From Nemertoderma westbladi (taxonomy: Eukaryota > Xenacoelomorpha > Nemertodermatida > Nemertodermatidae): 29,767 nucleotides of DNA. The stretch lies in contig JAUCBJ010002091.1 of the NCBI GenBank assembly GCA_032718475.1, forward strand, positions 1 through 29,767, given 5' to 3'. Shown here piece by piece: positions 9,844 through 20,946 of this stretch (positions within the stretch are counted from its first letter, which is position 1; every line of letters begins with the position of its first letter). The notes under the pieces were generated by a model. It did no database searches. It saw only the letters and a program-made list of their open reading frames with translations, and was not told the origin of the DNA. Both the position numbers and the translations under genes were made by a program.

Positions 9844-10012
9844 TTGTGCCGGTTATCGTTGCCGTGCTGTTGCCACAACGTTGGCGTAAACACGCGACAA
9901 CGGTGCATCGGTGCTGAGGATCCCACTGTCCGGGGGCAGAGAGGGGTAGGCAGCGACGCCCGCTCGCCTAAAGCCAAAATCCTTCTAATATTGATAAACT
10001 CATATAACAGAT
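9844..10012 (+). other. GC-richer stretch upstream of a small ORF
   Basis: This stretch is richer in G and C than its surroundings. A perfect 10-bp inverted repeat, cggacagtgg (9828-9837) and ccactgtccg (9923-9932), encloses 85 nt. It ends in a splice-acceptor-like tcatataacag just before the ATG at 10013. It could be a 5' UTR or an upstream exon, but no homology is recognised. Confidence 0.25.
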
Positions 10013-10318
10013 ATGACGGAGTTGATAGAAGATGATCTTGGTATTAGAGAGGGATATACTTTACCTTTACAAGCAGTTGTGGATATCTTGATACGCGGTG
10101 AAGCCGATCCAACCATTACGGAGGACGATGGTCGTTATATCAAACCGCCGATGTCCCAAGAGCAACATACGCGTGAATTGGACTATCGAAAATTCACCGC
10201 TCGCTATACGAATCGTAATGGTACGTATATGGACTTCCTAACTACCGGCCATCCTATCGATTTACACAATACGGACTGTGTCGACTATATATCCTGCCCA
10301 GCGGAGTCGGAACCATAA
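10013..10318 (+). CDS. Hypothetical protein, 101 aa
   Basis: An ATG-started ORF of 101 codons whose product I do not recognise. It is acidic near the N-terminus (MTELIEDDLGI) and has two Cys near the C-terminus (TDC and ISC). No signal peptide or membrane segment is evident. In a second frame, an open stretch continues past its stop (10319-10435) with plausible amino-acid composition, so the original gene may have been longer and then frameshifted. It sits in a patch of similar short coding-like segments extending to about 11344. Confidence 0.35.
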   Translation: MTELIEDDLGIREGYTLPLQAVVDILIRGEADPTITEDDGRYIKPPMSQEQHTRELDYRKFTARYTNRNGTYMDFLTTGHPIDLHNTDCVDYISCPAESEP

Positions 10319-10446
10319 ACTGAAATTCGAATGCGAAAATTCTATTCGAAATCGACTCGAAAGAAAAGGCACTAAAGAAACAAATGGACGCGGTAACTCC
10401 AACGTATATTTGGAATTCTTTATAGAAGCATTGTAACAACAAATAA
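10319..10446 (+). other. Short overlapping open segments between two small ORFs
   Basis: Two frames are open here. One runs from about 10238 to a TAA at 10435 and ends in a hydrophobic YLEFFIEAL. The other ends with a TAG near 10425. Neither has a usable start of its own. They resemble fragments of a decayed gene continuing from the preceding ORF. Confidence 0.25.
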
Positions 10447-10785
10447 ATATCATCCGCGTTTACCCTACCCGACGTGCGTCTTTGGTATTACTGTGACGAA
10501 TGCCCTAGACCTAACCAGCAAATCGAAAGATATAAACATCCACGGAAACGTTGTGTTAAACACAGTTGTGCTCGTTATACTTATGGGAGTTTCGAACGAA
10601 ACCCTTTCGACGTATCACCTACGGTCGCGCGTCTTAAGCGATCATTAAATAAACCCATGATCAGAGTTCCGGAATACTCGGTCAGACCTCCTCATTCCCA
10701 AGTAATACCTCAAACTCTCGATCCTAATAGTATTACGGATCCTCGCGGATTGTATTCACTGCTCAAAGATCTAGTGCTGCCCTAA
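10447..10785 (+). CDS. Hypothetical open segment, 112 codons, no ATG start
   Basis: The frame is open from 10447 to the TAA at 10783-10785 but has no ATG near its beginning; the first alternative start is a GTG at 10474. The product is basic and contains two Cys pairs, CDEC and CVKHSC, about 17 residues apart, which could bind zinc, followed by a Pro/Arg-rich tail. I do not recognise the family. It may be an exon, a broken gene or part of a mobile or viral-derived element. Confidence 0.3.
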   Translation: MSSAFTLPDVRLWYYCDECPRPNQQIERYKHPRKRCVKHSCARYTYGSFERNPFDVSPTVARLKRSLNKPMIRVPEYSVRPPHSQVIPQTLDPNSITDPRGLYSLLKDLVLP

Positions 10786-11344
10786 CAATTAATCGATAAC
10801 ACTCCGACAGTGATTTCTGGCTAGTCGCCCATCTTACCTAGCCGGATTGTGACGCGGACACCTAATATCACTATCCAACCGTATGGTCGTCCCCGTTTAA
10901 CGCGACACAACCCTTCATCAAGGTGAAGGAGAGCGTTGTACGAAACGAGTTAAACGCTATTCTATAAAGATCAAAAAGGAAACCTGCGTTTGTTCAGATA
11001 CACGTAAGATATAACAGTAAGTCCAATCGATAAACGAATTGGTCTTATCTCAGTTCGATTGGGAAATCTCGAATCTCTAAGAAGATATCGAGCTTAGAAA
11101 ACCCTATTCTCTGCGAGAGTTTCGGACGAACGTATCCCATGATAAGCAGAGGAAAATCAGATCGAGGAGAAGCATATCGAAATGGACGAGACACCGACCG
11201 TAAACCCAAACCTTCTAATGCAATTGTATTGCACCCTTCAACCGGAGTTATAGCACTCCTCGTAAAGTGGCTCGCCCCAAAGAGAAAAGGACTCTGGCTA
11301 ACCTTAAAAAACTGCGTAAACGCCGTCCGCGCAAGAAAAGCTAA
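10786..11344 (+). pseudogene. Chain of coding-like fragments in shifting frames
   Basis: Reading the + strand, successive open pieces in different frames have coding-like composition. One near 10850-10925 is followed by a Cys-containing piece ending KKETCVCSDTRKI with a stop near 11020. A basic piece lies near 11098-11203. A very Lys/Arg-rich tail runs 11219-11344 (ending LRKRRPRKKS). None has a good ATG, and each ends at a stop or frame change. The pattern is that of a gene for a basic protein that has taken several indels, or of small exons. No family is recognised. Confidence 0.25.
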
Positions 11345-12682
11345 CTGTTTAGAGTATCTTTATATTTTAGAAACTGTGATTTGTTATATTTTATAGACTT
11401 AAATCCCATTTTCTGGGAGCGGTGTAAAAGCTTTTGCGTCATTAACCGGTTATTTTCCCTTAAAGTACTCTGTAGTTGGTTTGCCAGGCATAAAAGGGCC
11501 GTGTCCTTGCTGTACTGGTGTTTTAGAGGACATAAAAGTCATTTCTTATGTATTTGAACTGTATTTGTACTTTAGAGGACATAATCTGCAATATCATGAC
11601 GTCAAAATCTAGATACTCTGGAGAACAGTGTCGCTACCATGACGACGGCTAGCTGCTGATATTGCCACGTTGCAACTTTATGTATCGGCCAATAGAATTG
11701 GATAAAATTTGGGTGTGTGTGGATTTCGACCAATCACACGCTGCTGAACTGAAAAACCCTATCTTTATGCTCATTCTTTTGGTTGAACGGGTTTCTTTGT
11801 GAAATAGGTATAACTGTTGTTTCTGGGATCATTATGCAATCACGTATTTTCTTTTCGGTCCTAAAACCAGGAAAGAACGGCCTTATAGTGTTTTGTGCAT
11901 TTTTCTGTTTTTAGCAGTACACTAGTAGGCTTAATTATAAGGGCATATATCCTTTAACGGACCCGGACTCGGATCACCAATTCAATGCAATTTGACTCGT
12001 ACCCGTGTTATTTTATACTGCTATTTACTGTCAGTTCTTCATAATATTGCTGATGAATTATTATATTGGAATAACGAGAAACAACCCCGAAACCCAATAT
12101 TCTTGATATACCGAAGGTAAGAGAGAAAGGTTACATATAAGCGATTGTGACTTATGTTAAAGTGGTTTGAAGTGAATCTAATGTTATTTGGTAGACCCTA
12201 CCTGAGTCAGTCTGTGTTCCTTTTATATGTAACTAAAATCAGTAAAGATCGGCAGATTAGTGTGCAGTATTGTGCAGCATTGCGTATGAGTGAGTCTGTT
12301 AAAGAAGCATTTCCTAAAGAATGCGCCATATATGTGAATTATAATTGAGCCATATCGTTGTGAGTAGTTTAAGTCATAGCTCTGTTTATATAGATAGAGC
12401 GCCACGTCCTAAAGGAACTGTTAATATTCCCCGAAGGTGAATAATATTGTCAGAGATTATATAATACTGTCAGTCGAATAATACATTAGGCTTACATAGC
12501 AATAAGATTAAGCCGTCGAATCCAATCTCCCGGGTATAACCATCGGGTGAATGATCGCGCACGGATTGGTTTCGACTAGTGTACTAAATCAAATAATTGT
12601 CATACGGCTAAAAGGTGATTTAATATCTGGAAGACATTATAAATTGGCAGGTTAAACTGTCAAAGGTCTAAAAGCGCGAACA
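11345..12682. other. Intergenic AT-rich DNA, no supported gene
   Basis: No convincing ORF or RNA gene is visible. The word ttagaggacataa occurs twice (about 11523 and 11573). An imperfect inverted repeat, gtcgaatccaatc and ggattggtttcgac, lies near 12513-12575. The short open frames here look like chance. Confidence 0.4.
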
Positions 12683-12923
12683 CATTGCACTGATGGTGTC
12701 TGAAAGTCTCTCAAAAATCTCAACTTTTGCTCATATTGATACCTACAAATTTTCAACTTGGCAGCTTTAAATCCGACAAAGTTATTAGCATGTCAAAATC
12801 GTAACGACGACGACGACAACGACGACGACAACGACGACGACGACAACTATTTGCATAAATTGACCCACCCCCTAACAGTGTCAATTCGCTAAGGCTCCGC
12901 CAACTTCGTGGCTCGCCCCACAA
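12683..12923 (+). repeat. Left arm of long inverted repeat (dispersed repeat with GAC microsatellite)
   Basis: The reverse complement of this 241-bp segment is found at 27801-28056 with no substitution that I can see outside the microsatellite. The central tract (about 12802-12847) is a GAC/AAC triplet run. The part from the tract to the right end (12848 onward, through ctatttgcataaattgac) recurs a third time at 28222-28287. It is a dispersed family; no coding capacity is credible. Confidence 0.9.
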
Positions 12924-13017
12924 CATTGATAGGAACACTTAGAATTATGACCATATCGAAGTCGACATTTGATAGTAATTGAGACACATTACACCGACAT
13001 AGAACGTGTGGGACCAA
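12924..13017. other. Short non-coding spacer
   Basis: Spacer between the left inverted-repeat arm and a small candidate exon. Nothing recognisable apart from a SalI-type gtcgac. Confidence 0.3.
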
Positions 13018-13095
13018 ATGGAAGATGCGGATTACTTTAAATTTATGGATAATATGGGTAAATGGGACTGGTTCAAACTTTACTGCCAGGTGGGA
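13018..13095 (+). CDS. Candidate first coding exon (26 codons) ending at a GTAAGT donor
   Basis: ATG at 13018 in a good context (ccaaATGG) opens a 26-codon segment, rich in Asp, Phe and Trp, that runs into a consensus donor GGA|GTAAGT at 13096. Without splicing the frame ends at 13122. The pattern of a short acidic start followed by Gly-Lys-Trp-x-Trp-Phe vaguely recalls the N-terminus of SLC22-type organic ion transporters, but no downstream exon is visible on this strand before the satellite. It is too short for certainty. Confidence 0.25.
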
Positions 13096-13157
13096 GTAAG
13101 TTTGTTATTTATCAGTTTCTAAACGAAAATTATATAAAATATTACAACCAAAAATAG

Positions 13158-13406
13158 TTACCGTCGGAGATTTATCAGATACGGTTCCGGTTGAACGTCG
13201 TGGCAGCTGTAACTGTTGACTTCTATTCGAGGAACCCAGGGTTGCTCCCAAACTTTAGCCTCGCATTCCATTACTTTACCGTCAGTAACTAGGTTACATT
13301 TATCCACACTGACCCCGTAACCGTCATTCACACAATCGGTAACTCCTACAGAGAATCTAATCCTGTAGAAAATACCAGCGACAACCTGAGACTGAACGTC
13401 GTGGAT
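13158..13406 (-). CDS. Cystatin, exon 2 (82 residues plus stop)
   Basis: This is the C-terminal part of a cystatin, a tight reversible inhibitor of papain-like cysteine proteases. Reading the minus strand from 13406, the exon begins IHDVQSQVVAG, which contains the inhibitory first-hairpin loop QVVAG. It continues through four cysteines (TDC, DKC, MEC, YSC), as in two-disulfide type-2 cystatins. The second-hairpin Pro-Trp (EQPWVPR) follows, and the stop is at 13158-13160. An acceptor (pyrimidine-rich tract then cctttag) ends at 13407. The incoming phase 0 fits exon 1 exactly. An alternative donor ACG|gtaact at 13162-13157 would let the gene continue into a further exon. Recognition is by motif and spacing only, but the set is highly specific. 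Confidence 0.9.
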   Translation of the reverse strand: MHDVQSQVVAGIFYRIRFSVGVTDCVNDGYGVSVDKCNLVTDGKVMECEAKVWEQPWVPRIEVNSYSCHDVQPEPYLINLRR

Positions 13407-13736
13407 CTAAAGGTATGGAGGAAATATTGTGGAAATAAATAATAGTAAAGTAATAATAATAATAGAGTAAAGTAAAGTAAAGTTAACCAAACACCGGCGC
13501 CTCTCTCCTGTAAGGCAGGGTAAGCGCCGCCACTTTAACCCTCACGGTTGGCCATTCTTCATAACTATCTTCTTTACTCCCCCCAATAAATAATCCTCAA
13601 TTTTTTTTATACATTTTTATATTTAAGGAATAATTATCTTCTGTATCATAATATTAAGAATTATTAACTGATAGCTCATCCAGGGTCACATTGTCGACAT
13701 GTCTCACATTGGTTCAGTGACAGTTGGGTTCCCTCT
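13407..13736 (-). other. Non-satellite end of the cystatin intron
   Basis: This contains AGTAA/AATAAT short repeats at 13441-13482. A possible hairpin lies at 13495-13529 (cggcgc with gcgccg, inner cctg with cagg) in a segment that looks like a dispersed repeat. A pyrimidine-rich acceptor tract read on the minus strand lies next to 13407. No coding sequence is visible. Confidence 0.4.
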
Positions 13737-16700
13737 AGTCCAATATACTAACCTCAAAGAATTTGTTTCTGTAGATCTATCCAGTCCAATATACTAACCT
13801 CAATGAGTTTGTTTCTGTAGATCGATCCAGTCCAATATACTAACCTCAATGAGTTTGTTTCTGTAGATCGATCCAGTCCAATATACTAACCTCAATGAGT
13901 TTGTTTCTGTAGATCGATCCAGTCCAATATACTAACCTCTAATGAGTTTGTTTCTGTATATCGATCTAGTCCAATATACTAACCTCAATGAGTTTGTTTC
14001 TGTATATCGATCCAGTCCAATATACTAACCTCAATGAGTTTGTTTCTGTAGATCGATCCAGTCCAATATACTAACCTCAATGAGTTTGTTTCTGTAGATC
14101 GATCCAGTCCAATATACTAACCTCAATGAGTTTGTTTCTGTATATCGATCCAGTCCAATATACTAACCTCAATGAGTTTGTTTCTGTAGATCTATCCAGT
14201 CCAATATACTAACCTCAATGAGTTTGTTTCTGTATATCGATCCAGTCCAATATACTAACCTCAATGAGTTTGTTTCTGTAGATCTATCCAGTCCAATATA
14301 CTAACCTCAATGAGTTTGTTTCTGTATATCGATCCAGTCCAATATACTAACCTCAATGAGTTTGTTTCTGTATATCGATCCAGTCCAATATACTAACCTC
14401 AATGAGTTTGTTTCTGTAGATCGATCCAGTCCAATATACTAACCTCAATGAGTTTGTTTCTGTATATCGATCCAGTCCAATATACTAACCTCAATGAGTT
14501 TGTTTCTGTAGATCGATCCAGTCCAATATACTAACCTCAATGAGTTTGTTTCTGTAGATCGATCCAGTCCAATATACTAACCTCAATGAGTTTGTTTCTG
14601 TATATCGATCCAGTCCAATATACTAACCTCAATGAGTTTGTTTCTGTAGATCGATCCAGTCCAATATACTAACCTCAATGAGTTTGTTTCTGTAGATCGA
14701 TCCAGTCCAATATACTAACCTCAATGAGTTTGTTTCTGTAGATCTATCCAGTCCAATATACTAACCTCAATGAGTTTGTTTCTGTAGATCTATCCAGTCC
14801 AATATACTAACCTCAATGAGTTTGTTTCTGTATATCGATCCAGTCCAATATACTAACCTCAATGAGTTTGTTTCTGTAGATCTATCCAGTCCAATATACT
14901 AACCTCAATGAGTTTGTTTCTGTAGATCGATCCAGTCCAATATACTAACCTCAATGAGTTTGTTTCTGTAGATCTATCCAGTCCAATATACTAACCTCAA
15001 TGAGTTTGTTTCTGTAGATCGATCCAGTCCAATATACTAACCTCAATGAGTTTGTTTCTGTATATCGATCCAGTCCAATATACTAACCTCAATGAGTTTG
15101 TTTCTGTATATCGATCCAGTCCAATATACTAACCTCAATGAGTTTGTTTCTGTAGATCTATCCAGTCCAATATACTAACCTCAATGAGTTTGTTTCTGTA
15201 GATCGATCCAGTCCAATATACTAACCTCAATGAGTTTGTTTCTGTATATCGATCCAGTCCAATATACTAACCTCAATGAGTTTGTTTCTGTAGATCTATC
15301 CAGTCCAATATACTAACCTCAATGAGTTTGTTTCTGTATATCGATCCAGTCCAATATACTAACCTCAATGAGTTTGTTTCTGTAGATCTATCCAGTCCAA
15401 TATACTAACCTCAATGAGTTTGTTTCTGTATATCGATCCAGTCCAATATACTAACCTCAATGAGTTTGTTTCTGTAGATCTATCCATTCCAATATACTAA
15501 CCTCAATGAGTTTGTTTCTGTAGATCGATCCAGTCCAATATACTAACCTCAATGAGTTTGTTTCTGTATATCGATCTAGTCCAATATACTAACCTCAATG
15601 AGTTTGTTTCTGTAGATCTATCCAGTCCAATATACTAACCTCAATGAGTTTGTTTCTGTAGATCGATCCAGTCCAATATACTAACCTCAATGAGTTTGTT
15701 TCTGTATATCGATCCAGTCCAATATACTAACCTCAATGAGTTTGTTTCTGTATATCGATCCAGTCCAATATACTAACCTCAATGAGTTTGTTTCTGTATA
15801 TCGATCCAGTCCAATATACTAACCTCAATGAGTTTGTTTCTGTAGATCTATCCAGTCCAATATACTAACCTCAATGAGTTTGTTTCTGTATATCGATCCA
15901 GTCCAATATACTAACCTCAATGAGTTTGTTTCTGTATATCGATCCAGTCCAATATACTAACCTCAATGAGTTTGTTTCTGTATATCGATCCAGTCCAATA
16001 TACTAACCTCAATGAGTTTGTTTCTGTAGATCTATCCAGTCCAATATACTAACCTCAATGAGTTTGTTTCTGTAGATCGATCCAGTCCAATATACTAACC
16101 TCAATGAGTTTGTTTCTGTATATCGATCCAGTCCAATATACTAACCTCAATGAGTTTGTTTCTGTAGATCGATCCAGTCCAATATACTAACCTCAATGAG
16201 TTTGTTTCTGTAGATCTATCCAGTCCAATATACTAACCTCAATGAGTTTGTTTCTGTATATCGATCCAGTCCAATATACTAACCTCAATGAGTTTGTTTC
16301 TGTATATCGATCCAGTCCAATATACTAACCTCAATGAGTTTGTTTCTGTATATCGATCCAGTCCAATATACTAACCTCAATGAGTTTGTTTCTGTAGATC
16401 GATCCAGTCCAATATACTAACCTCAATGAGTTTGTTTCTGTAGATCTATCCAGTCCAATATACTAACCTCAATGAGTTTGTTTCTGTATATCGATCCAGT
16501 CCAATATACTAACCTCAATGAGTTTGTTTCTGTAGATCTATCCAGTCCAATATACTAACCTCAATGAGTTTGTTTCTGTATATCGATCCAGTCCAATATA
16601 CTAACCTCAATGAGTTTGTTTCTGTAGATCTATCCAGTCCAATATACTAACCTCAATGAGTTTGTTTCTGTAGATCTATCCAGTCCAATATACTAACCTC

Positions 16701-18647
16701 AATGAGTTTGTTTCTGTAGATCTATCCAGTCCAATATACTAACCTCAATGAGTTTGTTTCTGTAGATCGATCCAGTCCAATATACTAACCTCAATGAGTT
16801 TGTTTCTGTAGATCTATCCAGTCCAATATACTAACCTCAATGAGTTTGTTTCTGTAGATCGATCCAGTCCAATATACTAACCTCAATGAGTTTGTTTCTG
16901 TATATCGATCTAGTCCAATATACTAACCTCAATGAGTTTGTTTCTGTAGATCTATCCAGTCCAATATACTAACCTCAATGAGTTTGTTTCTGTAGATCGA
17001 TCCAGTCCAATATACTAACCTCAATGAGTTTGTTTCTGTAGATCTATCCAGTCCAATATACTAACCTCAATGAGTTTGTTTCTGTATATCGATCCAGTCC
17101 AATATACTAACCTCAATGAGTTTGTTTCTGTATATCGATCCAGTCCAATATACTAACCTCAATGAGTTTGTTTCTGTATATCGATCCAGTCCAATATACT
17201 AACCTCAATGAGTTTGTTTCTGTATATCGATCCAGTCCAATATACTAACCTCAATGAGTTTGTTTCTGTAGATCTATCCAGTCCAATATACTAACCTCAA
17301 TGAGTTTGTTTCTGTATATCGATCCAGTCCAATATACTAACCTCAATGAGTTTGTTTCTGTAGATCTATCCAGTCCAATATACTAACCTCAATGAGTTTG
17401 TTTCTGTATATCGATCCAGTCCAATATACTAACCTCAATGAGTTTGTTTCTGTAGATCGATCCAGTCCAATATACTAACCTTAATGAGTTTGTTTCTGTA
17501 GATCTATCCAGTCCAATATACTAACCTCAATGAGTTTGTTTCTGTAGATCGATCCAGTCCAATATACTGACCTCAATGAGTTTGTTTCTGTAGATCGATC
17601 CAGTCCAATATACTAACCTCAATGAGTTTGTTTCTGTAGATCGATCCAGTCCAATATACTAACCTCAATGAGTTTGTTTCTGTATATCGATCCAGTCCAA
17701 TATACTAACCTCAATGAGTTTGTTTCTGTATATCGATCCAGTCCAATATACTAACCTCAATGAGTTTGTTTCTGTATATCGATCCAGTCCAATATACTAA
17801 CCTCAATGAGTTTGTTTCTGTAGATCGATCCAGTCCAATATACTAACCTCAATGAGTTTGTTTCTGTAGATCTATCCAGTCCAATATACTAACCTCAATG
17901 AGTTTGTTTCTGTAGATCGATCCAGTCCAATATACTAACCTCAATGAGTTTGTTTCTGTAGATCTATCCAGTCCAATATACTAACCTCAATGAGTTTGTT
18001 TCTGTAGATCGATCCAGTCCAATATACTAACCTCAATGAGTTTGTTTCTGTAGATTGATCCAGTCCAATATACTAACCTCAATGAGTTTGTTTCTGTAGA
18101 TCTATCCAGTCCAATATACTAACCTCAATGAGTTTGTTTCTGTATATCGATCCAGTCCAATATACTAACCTCAATGAGTTTGTTTCTGTAGATCGATCCA
18201 GTCCAATATACTAACCTCAATGAGTTTGTTTCTGTAGATCTATCCAGTCCAATATACTAACCTCAATGAGTTTGTTTCTGTAGATCGATCCAGTCCAATA
18301 TACTAACCTCAATGAGTTTGTTTCTGTAGATTGATCCAGTCCAATATACTAACCTCAATGAGTTTGTTTCTGTAGATCTATCCAGTCCAATATACTAACC
18401 TCAATGAGTTTGTTTCTGTATATCGATCCAGTCCAATATACTAACCTCAAAGAGTTTGTTTCTGTAGATCGATCCAGTCCAATATACTAACCTCAATGAG
18501 TTTGTTTCTGTAGATCTATCCAGTCCAATATACTAACCTCAATGAGTTTGTTTCTGTAGATCTATCCAGTCCAATATACTAACCTCAATGAGTTTGTTTC
18601 TGTAGATCGATCCAGTCCAATATACTAACCTCAATGAGTTTGTTTCT
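13737..18647 (+). repeat. 46-bp satellite, array 1 (about 107 units)
   Basis: Head-to-tail units of 46 bp, nearly identical. Two variable bases define three classes: tagatcgat, tatatcgat and tagatctat; the fourth combination (tatatctat) was not seen. The first unit at the left edge is degenerate (caaagaatttg), as expected at an array border. Rare variants include atcgatctag, tagattgat and caaagag. Read on the minus strand each unit holds ctacag or atacag, then 16 nt ending CATTGAG, then gttagt, which is the end of cystatin exon 1 with its splice donor. Confidence 0.97.
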
Positions 18648-20118
18648 ATCCCATCATAGTAGACATGTACCGTACAACAAGAGTCCCACAAGAAATGAAA
18701 ACAAATAAGTTGGTGCCAGTTCCCAAGAAGGGCAACCTAACACTCTATGGTTCTTTTCGGGGAATCTCATTGATCTCGATTGCTGCAAAGCTATACAATA
18801 GGATTCTATTAAATCGCATCAGGGATCCCATTGAGAGACTGCTCCGTGGAAATCAGAATGGGTTCCGTAAAGGTCGTGGGACCATGGAGCCCATTTTGGC
18901 ACTTAGAAGGATAATTGAAGAATTATCAAAAAAGAAAGACAGGCATCTGGCTGTTATCTTTGTTGACTTCTTCAAGGCCTTTGATTCAGTCTCTCGCTCA
19001 CGTATGTTCAGCATACTTTCATTATATGGGATTCCTGATGAAATTATTGCAGCAATCAGATCAGTATACGATGGTTCGACAACATTTGTGTCTACTGTTG
19101 ACGGTGACACAGAACCATTTGAAGTGTTATGGGGCGTCCTCCAAGGAGACACACTTGCACCATTCTTGTTCATTATTGTGGTTGACTATGTTCTACGCAT
19201 GTCCTTAGATCATCATGATGATGATGGGGTGATGATAACTCCACCTACTGGCTCCAGAAGTCGAGGAAATCCTGCCAAGTACCTAACTGATCTAGACTTT
19301 GCTGATGACTTAGGAGTACTCTCAGAATCATTAGAGGGAGCCCAACGGCTCCTCAGCTCATTAGAACATGCTGCTTCTAGTGTTGGTCTTTTTATTAACT
19401 CCAGAAAGACCAAAATTCTGACAGTTAACTTTGAAAGTCCTCAGCAAGTCTCTGATCGGATGAGCATAAGCTCAAAGGATGGTATGCTTGAGCATGTGGA
19501 CGACTTCTGTTACCTGGGATCATGGATCCGGAAGTCAGGTGAGGACCTTCGAATACGTAAGGGAAAGGCATGGGCAGCCTTGAATAGGCTTTCCAGGATT
19601 TGGAAGTCACCGAGAATTAATCGGAAACTTAAGGTCCGATTATTTAGAGCAGCAGTAGTTCCAGTACTCCTCTACGGGAGTCCATGCTGGGCTCTAACTG
19701 CTGAGGACACCAAATCTCTGGATGGCACATTCACAAGAATGCTACGCCGGGTTCATTGTGTCAAGTACAATGCACACATCTCCAACCAGACACTATATAA
19801 CATTGGAGGTGTCTCATTGGTTCCCCCAAGCTTGACACTAGAACAAAATCGCCTCCGCTTTGCAGGACATTGCTTTCGCCGTGAGGACCAGCCAGTGCAT
19901 AATCTTGTACTTTGGCAGCCTCATGGAGTGAATAAGCATGGTGGACAGCCCATGACTTTCTTGAGACGCATCTTAAAGGACACTGGCCTTAAAGATGCGG
20001 ATGATCTAGCAAATGTCATGGGTGATAGGGAGTTGTGGCGGTGCAATTTTGTTGACAAGCCGGCACAGCATTCTTAAAAATGCAGCTGCAATGCAGCATG
20101 CCGATCCTAGTAGTAGTA
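18648..20118 (+). mobile_element. 5'-truncated LINE, copy 1 (1471 bp) inserted in the satellite
   Basis: The satellite is cut exactly between tttct and gtagatc by this segment. The left junction lacks the endonuclease and most of the N-terminal ORF, so the copy is 5' truncated. The right end has a short 3' UTR (aaatgcagctgcaatgcag) and a (TAG)n tail that merges with the GTAG of the next satellite unit. The orientation is opposite to the cystatin gene. Confidence 0.9.
18665..20077 (+). CDS. LINE reverse transcriptase, N-terminally truncated (470 aa)
   Basis: A non-LTR retrotransposon reverse transcriptase. Visible motifs: early RT region VPVPKKGN and FRGISLIS (~residues 18-38), motif A FVDFFKAFD (99-107), motif B GVLQGD (~160), motif C FADD (212-215), followed by the YGSPCWALT thumb-like region and a C-terminal segment with FAGHCFRRED. 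The apurinic endonuclease expected upstream is absent, as is the true start; the ATG at 18665 is merely the first in frame. The frame is otherwise intact to its TAA. The clade was not assigned. A second copy lies 2299 bp downstream. Confidence 0.9.
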   Translation: MYRTTRVPQEMKTNKLVPVPKKGNLTLYGSFRGISLISIAAKLYNRILLNRIRDPIERLLRGNQNGFRKGRGTMEPILALRRIIEELSKKKDRHLAVIFVDFFKAFDSVSRSRMFSILSLYGIPDEIIAAIRSVYDGSTTFVSTVDGDTEPFEVLWGVLQGDTLAPFLFIIVVDYVLRMSLDHHDDDGVMITPPTGSRSRGNPAKYLTDLDFADDLGVLSESLEGAQRLLSSLEHAASSVGLFINSRKTKILTVNFESPQQVSDRMSISSKDGMLEHVDDFCYLGSWIRKSGEDLRIRKGKAWAALNRLSRIWKSPRINRKLKVRLFRAAVVPVLLYGSPCWALTAEDTKSLDGTFTRMLRRVHCVKYNAHISNQTLYNIGGVSLVPPSLTLEQNRLRFAGHCFRREDQPVHNLVLWQPHGVNKHGGQPMTFLRRILKDTGLKDADDLANVMGDRELWRCNFVDKPAQHS

Positions 20119-20946
20119 GTAGATCTATCCAGTCCAATATACTAACCTCAATGAGTTTGTTTCTGTATATCGATCCAGTCCAATATACTAACCTCAAAGA
20201 GTTTGTTTCTGTAGATCGATCCAGTCCAATATACTAACCTCAATGAGTTTGTTTCTGTAGATCTATCCAGTCCAATATACTAACCTCAATGAGTTTGTTT
20301 CTGTATATCGATCCAGTCCAATATACTAACCTCAATGAGTTTGTTTCTGTATATCGATCCAGTCCAATATACTAACCTCAAAGAGTTTGTTTCTGTAGAT
20401 CGATCCAGTCCAATATACTAACCTCAATGAGTTTGTTTCTGTAGATCTATCCAGTCCAATATACTAACCTTAAAGAGTTTGTTTCTGTAGATCTATCCAG
20501 TCCAATATACTAACCTCAATGAGTTTGTTTCTGTAGATCTATCCAGTCCAATATACTAACCTCAATGAGTTTGTTTCTGTAGATCGATCCAGTCCAATAT
20601 ACTAACCTCAATGAGTTTGTTTCTGTAGATCGATCCAGTCCAATATACTAACCTCAATGAGTTTGTTTCTGTAGATCTATCCAGTCCAATATACTAACCT
20701 CAATGAGTTTGTTTCTGTATATCGATCCAGTCCAATATACTAACCTCAAAGAGTTTGTTTCTGTAGATCGATCCAGTCCAATATACTAACCTCAATGAGT
20801 TTGTTTCTGTAGATCTATCCAGTCCAATATACTAACCTCAATGAGTTTGTTTCTGTAGATCTATCCAGTCCAATATACTAACCTCAATGAGTTTGTTTCT
20901 GTAGATCGATCCAGTCCAATATACTAACCTCAATGAGTTTGTTTCT
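20119..20946 (+). repeat. 46-bp satellite, array 2 (18 units)
   Basis: Exactly 828 bp, or 18 units, separates the two LINE copies. The caaagag variant, rare elsewhere, is frequent here and next to both LINE copies. The last units before LINE copy 2 have the same class order as those before copy 1, which supports tandem duplication of LINE plus flanks. Confidence 0.97.

Noticed and set aside
11139-11396. An 85-aa ORF starting at 11139
   Set aside because: A different frame has the more convincing basic coding-like tail (11219-11344), so this one is treated as part of the decayed patch.
12154-12348. A 64-aa ORF
   Set aside because: AT-rich chance frame with no motif, splice context or repeated support.
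20006-20237. Small ORFs reading from the LINE end into the satellite
   Set aside because: They repeat identically at the second LINE copy and encode only translated satellite; they are by-products of the junction.
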